Source of the DNA: Phoronis australis | Lineage: Eukaryota > Phoronida > Phoronidae | Reading direction: 5' to 3' | Assembly: GCA_002633005.1 (NCBI GenBank) | Contig: NMRA01000719.1 | Span: forward strand, 13,229 to 77,228 | Length of the DNA stretch: 64,000 bases | Shown: positions 59,051-64,000 of the stretch, one piece after another | How the letters are laid out: each line of letters opens with the position of its first letter | Numbering within the stretch: position 1 is the first letter of the stretch | Position numbers and translations under genes: made by a program | Notes under the pieces: model-generated | What the model was told of the DNA's origin: nothing | Databases searched by the model: none | What the model saw: only the letters and a program-made list of their open reading frames with translations

Positions 59051-61148
59051 AAGTAGTCATCATTACTTGTCACATTCATGGAAATACAAAACTTTAATCT
59101 AAGGCTGAAAACATCTAAGCAGTTGACATTGTTTTGTACATTCACATTCTGAGAACTGAAAAAATGCAACAATCAACATAAAAAATTAACAAAGTTCTAT
59201 TTCACTGAAATTAAGCTTACTTGACTAGGAACGTTATTTTGTTACACTCGTTGGCAAACTTTGCTTTTCATTTCTAAAAGAGAAGCACAATTAGCTTTAT
59301 TACATTTAGCACTGCACCAAACATTAAGTCATAAAACAGGACAGCCTTTAACAAATGGGATTTGCAATTGTTTTTGTTTCAATTTGAAGAAATTGATCTA
59401 GCTTGACGCAGAGTCGCATTTGGCGACTTGGCGAAAATCCCAGTCACCAAACGAAATCTGAGGTCGCAAGAACTGACGTCAAAATTGTTGATTAAAAAGA
59501 AAGGTCATACCCCACTCCATTCTCAGAAACTTATGCGTACCTCTTCAATTTCTCCCCATAAAAAATATGAACCATTCAATCTCTAACTCAATTCCTCTAG
59601 CCAACCAACATAAAATGCAGACGATCGCCAACGCTGCAGGCACGTGCGTCACCAATCTTGCCTGGTTTTTGCCGAACAATTCGGACTTCAGTCTGTTTAC
59701 TTCCTGTTATAATTTAAGTGTGTGTTTGATGGCTGCTGACTGCTGCAGTGGCAAATGCACTGATTTCACAAAATAAACAGAACAATTACGAACCAAAGGT
59801 ATAAAATCTCTGAAAACTTAGTAATTTAAACTGTGGAAGTCAACACAAACTTTGAAACGAAGGAATTATTAACTGGGCAACTGTGATACTCGAAGTGGCG
59901 ACTTCAGTCTGAGGTTGCACTGGCGACTTGCAGGCCACCAAATCTAGCACTGGTTATTGAATGCTTCCTTACTATTGCCTTGTTGAGACTAAACCTTTTA
60001 AACCAATATAAAGGTTATAACTCTATGTCTGTAGCTTAGTTATAACTCTCTGCCAGGGTGGTTTAGAAAGATGTTAAATAACCATTGTACCTGGGTGGGA
60101 ACACAGCAGTTGCAAGAGTTAACACTCAGTAGAAGGCACTGCAGTCAAATCTTGTTAGAAACAATGGCACTGGAAGGTATAAAACTGCAAAAACAAGAGA
60201 TAATGCTAAAAAAGCATAATTGATTCTGGTACACCTGGGACGAATAAAAATGATGTGGCATGTTTTTGTTAATCATTGCTTGTCAAATCATTGGCTTTCA
60301 AATCTTACTTGCCTTTGCTTACCTGGCTTTGTGCAGTTTTCACTCAAATGACACAAAAGACCTTGGTTGAAGATGATGCAGGCTTCACAGCCATTATTAG
60401 TTGAAACCAGAACAGCGTAGGAATCTTTAACTATTTAGCACGCAATGTGGCAGGAGGGGGGAATTTCATTTTTGACAAATTTCTCGAGGAAAAATTAAGA
60501 ATACCTCAAGTCATTCTTAGCGAGGTTTGTACAACGTAACACTATATAAATTCTGATTAGTTGTAGCAGTCAGATTTTAAGAAATAAAAAATCACAATTG
60601 TGACAACTGTGTTTAATGAAGTAACCTAGACTTCTTTGTTGCCAAGTGATAGCCACCACAGATATCACTGTCCCCGTTTGTGTAGCACTTACTCCACACC
60701 ATCAAAACCTTAGGTAAGGTCAAACCTCGGACAATTTACGACACAATATGGCGGACAGGTGATTTAGTTACATGAATGATACATAACACCAACCTAAAGC
60801 TTCACCATGTTCAAGTTTTCTACCATGTAGCTACCATCAGACAATACCTTGTAAAATTGCTAGCATTCACAGCAATGTTCAAATCCCTTGAAGAATGAAA
60901 AAAGCAAAATTTCAGCAATCATTTTTTCTTAATTTAGTGAGAATTTTACCATATGTAGGACCTTCAAAAATTTCCAAGTTTGGATAATTCAAAACACCAT
61001 ATCTAAGAAATGAATTCATATGAAATTTTCAGATACCATGTTACATGCATACCGGTAATTGATCTCCAAAACACTTGGTCATGTCACTCAGTGAGATTTG
61101 TATAAAGTTACAAATCAAATTCTACATAATTTTTTCAGAAAACACATA

Positions 61149-61616
61149 CTTTCACTAAGTTACAATCTATCACTAAGTTACAATCTATCACTAAGTTACA
61201 ATCTATCACTAAGTTACAATCTATCACTAAGTTACAATCTATCACTAAGTTACAATCTATCACTAAGTTACAATCTATCACTAAGTTACAATCTATCACT
61301 AAGTTACAATCTATCACTAAGTTACAATCTATCACTAAGTTACAATCTATCACTAAGTTACAATCTATCACTAAGTTACAATCTATCACTAAGTTACAAT
61401 CTATCACTAAGTTACAATCTATCACTAAGTTACAATCTATCACTAAGTTACAATCTATCACTAAGTTACAATCTATCACTAAGTTACAATCTATCACTAA
61501 GTTACAATCTATCACTAAGTTACAATCTATCACTAAGTTACAATCTATCACTAAGTTACAATCTATCACTAAGTTACAATCTATCACTAAGTTACAATCT
61601 ATCACTAAGTTAAAAT
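61149..61616. repeat. 18-bp tandem array, about 26 near-perfect copies
   Basis: Unit CTATCACTAAGTTACAAT, identical across nearly the whole array; the first unit has TTTCACT and the last ends GTTAAAAT. The period is a multiple of three and lacks stops, so both strands show frames with a six-residue repeat (SLSYNL on plus, LVIDCN on minus). These are products of the array. Confidence 0.98.
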
Positions 61617-61944
61617 TAGTAGATATTTGCCTCAATACACAGACTTGTCAATATAAGTTCTTAAAACCTTTCTATAGACTGTACCTTGGCTACTTCATCC
61701 AGAGAAATACAAATCCTCCTAAGCTAAGGCCAAACATAAAGTATCCTTGAACTAATAAATCCTGAGACACATCAGCTGGCAGAAATACAGGAACAAGAAT
61801 GTTTTCAACTTGTTGAATTCAGCTGCATGTAGCGTGACAGGAAAATAATTGGTCATGTGGTATTACCATGGACACCAGAATGGCTCAATAAGCAGGTGTC
61901 ACATACTTCAACACCATAATATACTTAATGAAGCTTCTCTTCTA

Positions 61945-62370
61945 AGGCCCTTTCATATTGACTTAACTCTCCGCCTCGAAGTAAGCGGTTGGTGCCGCTG
62001 TCATCGAAGTTATCGCAAGGTAGCGTTGCACGCTAAGATTTTTTTCAATGTTTCAATTTGGAAATATTTACATGTGCTACGTGACATTAAACTTATTTTT
62101 AAATCGATTGGTTATTATTAGAGCAAAATATAAGCCGCTAATAGTGAAAGCACTATGTTGTAACTGTTGACGATAACAGTGGCACCTGGCGATAAATTAG
62201 ATTGGACTGGAGTTAAGCGTTCATACTATACCGCAGCGTCAACGCTGTGGTATTAAATCCACCTGTTAACTGTGATGTTAACTGGAGCTGTTAACTGCGA
62301 TCCAGGACCAGAGTTAAGCGTTCATACTGACCGCAACTCCCCAAACCATCAACGTTAGTATGAAAGGCCC
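61945..62370. mobile_element. MITE family F, copy 2
   Basis: Left AGGCCCTTTCATATTG, right GTTAGTATGAAAGGCCC. TCTA is present on both sides (TTCTCTTCTA and TCTAGACA), a candidate target-site duplication. The inner blocks match the 55.2-55.7 kb copy throughout. Confidence 0.82.
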
Positions 62371-62699
62371 TCTAGACATCAAAACCCAGGAACAAGAGGC
62401 CCAGCTATTATCAACTTACTCAAGGCAACTAAGCTTTAAAAAGCATTGACTAAGAAGTTGTCCAAAGCTGTTTCTATTAAGTTCTGCCTATTTCGATTCA
62501 GTATAGAAGTTTCAGTCAACCTATCATGGTAAGACAAAAGCTGCTAATTAATGAAGATAGTAACATTTTACTAATTCACCTAGAACAATTTACTTTCTGA
62601 AAATGAGTTGTCGCAAGGTTTACCATACACACAGCTGTCAACCCAAAACTTCAACTGGGTAGATTATTGATCACATGGAATTTGCAAGATTTTTCAACA
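62371..62699. other. Noncoding stretch
   Basis: AT-rich between the MITE and the broken gene fragment; nothing recognised. Confidence 0.5.
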
Positions 62700-63139
62700 A
62701 GGTGGTAATTTTAGCCCCTTCAGTTCATCTGTCAAAGACTTCCCCATTCACTGTAAAAGGGCTGAATAGGAGACTTTTCATATCGGTGCTCTCAAGAGAA
62801 ATCAGAGCACTAAACTGACTTTCCACTGATCCCAACGCAGATTTGTTGGACAGAATGAGCGATAAATAACAAAAGCAAATGAATAAATTTCACTGTCAGC
62901 CTCTCCTGATGTTTGACTGTTAAAGTTTACTAATTTATGTTAGCTTCTTGACACCTGCTGGGATCAAAATTCTCTCACTTTATCAGTGGGAGCCACTGGC
63001 TTTGTGGAGGATACATCTTCACAGAGGGAAATGTATGGAACAGGATGTTCTTGTTCATCTATTAATATTTCCAAAAGTTTGCCCTTTTTCGTAAAGCAAT
63101 GATACATCCCACCCCACAGCAGTAGTAATTTGCCGGCAT
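62700..63139 (-). pseudogene. Dispersed coding-like fragment, second copy
   Basis: Inverted relative to 933-1290. The start Met is at 63139-63137 (MPANYYCCGVGCIIALRKR). The DEQEHPVPYISLCED motif follows about 60 bases later, then a stop before SQQV. The conserved noncoding tail includes GATCCCAGCAGGTG. Both copies are broken; a transposon gene or processed gene family is possible. Confidence 0.5.
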
Positions 63140-64000
63140 TATAATAGCAGGGAAGGTGTTAAAACGCTGTTTAGACCAGTTTGCCATCCGTATTACATGG
63201 GTTTTGTAGGTGAAGCTGAACGACTGTCCAACAAAGACCTGATCGCCATCAGGTGGTTTAGTAAATTTCAATATGGCACGGTTATTTCGAAGTCAACTAT
63301 TGGCAGGCACTTGCCCATTCTTGATCAAGTAAATTCTAAGTTTCATGGGACATAACTACAGTTTAATGAAATCATCAGACCACAGAATGACAGGTTTACG
63401 AAATACCGAATGAAAATCATTAAGTCTTTAAATGAAAAAATCCACCAACAATTAGTATTTTTCTTAAATTCATGTGACTAGTTCAGTGTTACCTCCAATG
63501 ACTAGTCAAGTGGGTCAATCTGTGTTGGTATTGTCCAGCAGAAATAGAAGCCATGATTTATGTTGATTATCTAATCAAAACAAAACTAAAGAAATAAGAA
63601 AAAACAAAAAGAGCATTGCTCATATTCTTTGCAAATATGTGACTTCAGCTGAGAACGATTTTGTGGATGACACTCGGAATTAGTGATTAGCCTGAGCCAT
63701 GTACAGCCAGCCTAATTGCTGACTTAGGTGATGGTAGAGTACACCTATGTTGATCACAAAGAGATCAGTTAACCCCAGATTTCAGGTTTCTCTCTCTTGA
63801 GCACCCGTGGTTTTGTTAGTTTTTGGAGAAATTTCTGTTGATTGCTTTCCTGCTGAACTGCAATTGATGTAATGTCCTAACTGACTCAAATTCAAAATGA
63901 TTCTGATTCGTGATATGACTAAAGTGTCAGAGGTAGTGCGTTACTATCAGGCAGGGGTATTTCAACTGAAACCCTTCATTGACCACAGATACAAGTTGTT
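63140..64000. other. Noncoding stretch at right edge
   Basis: No supported exon. A minus-strand frame up to 63271 runs into the broken fragment's start and is part of that repeat. Confidence 0.5.

Larger units (their letters stand above)
54835..64000. other. Region upstream of the CD109-like signal exon
   Basis: Should contain the promoter and at least one 5' exon, because exon 1 has an acceptor. I could not pick them out. Contents seen: MITE F (two copies), MITE E, a duplicated segment, dispersed repeats, the 18-bp array and a broken gene fragment. One ambiguous base at 55959. Confidence 0.5.

Noticed and set aside
61149-61616. CRISPR-like array
   Set aside because: There are no spacers: the units are contiguous and identical, and this is an animal genome.
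61098-61635. Long repetitive proteins (SLSYNL)n and (LVIDCN)n on opposite strands
   Set aside because: Both frames come from an 18-bp tandem array without stops; no start context or gene structure.

Overview
This is a piece of an animal nuclear genome, not prokaryotic. Genes are split into short exons with GT-AG junctions, introns run to many kilobases, intergenic DNA is AT-rich, and there are microsatellites, minisatellites, degraded retrotransposons and many small inverted-repeat transposons. Runs of N at 27153-27249 and 49279-49290 mark assembly gaps. The two recognisable genes (a CD109/alpha-2-macroglobulin-type protein and a neuropeptide-type GPCR) fit a bilaterian invertebrate. A marine lophotrochozoan is my guess, but nothing here fixes the species.

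Main gene, minus strand: 13 exons between 54834 and 19805 join in consistent phase into an open frame of 461 codons. It starts with a signal peptide and runs through macroglobulin domains MG1 to about MG5 of a CD109-like thioester-containing protein. Most of these exons are too short to stand out as ORFs; the smallest is 29 nt. The rest of the protein (about two thirds, with the thioester region) was not found. It should lie further left, inside or beyond the window edge.

Second gene, plus strand, 17547-18677: a 376-residue class A GPCR of neuropeptide-receptor type with its coding region in one exon. It lies 1.1 kb past the last CD109-like exon found, on the opposite strand. If the CD109-like gene continues leftwards, the GPCR is nested in one of its introns.

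The rest is repeats. Positions 1-6230 hold a large inverted-repeat element and a near-identical duplication. Several families have terminal inverted repeats: three elements begin TA-CCGTA, one 1.5 kb element has 19-bp perfect ends, and at least three MITE families are present. A palindromic hairpin of about 90 bp occurs three times. There are LINE 3' ends at 39.8-40.3 kb and 45.6-45.8 kb, and a broken GIY-YIG-type reverse-transcriptase remnant at 53.6-53.9 kb. Tandem arrays have periods of 18, 22, 29 and 48 bp. I see no CRISPR, operon or intact transposase, and no convincing functional tRNA. I found no clearly new biological system. The most useful results are the reconstructed split gene, its possible nested receptor, and the related families of non-autonomous inverted-repeat elements.
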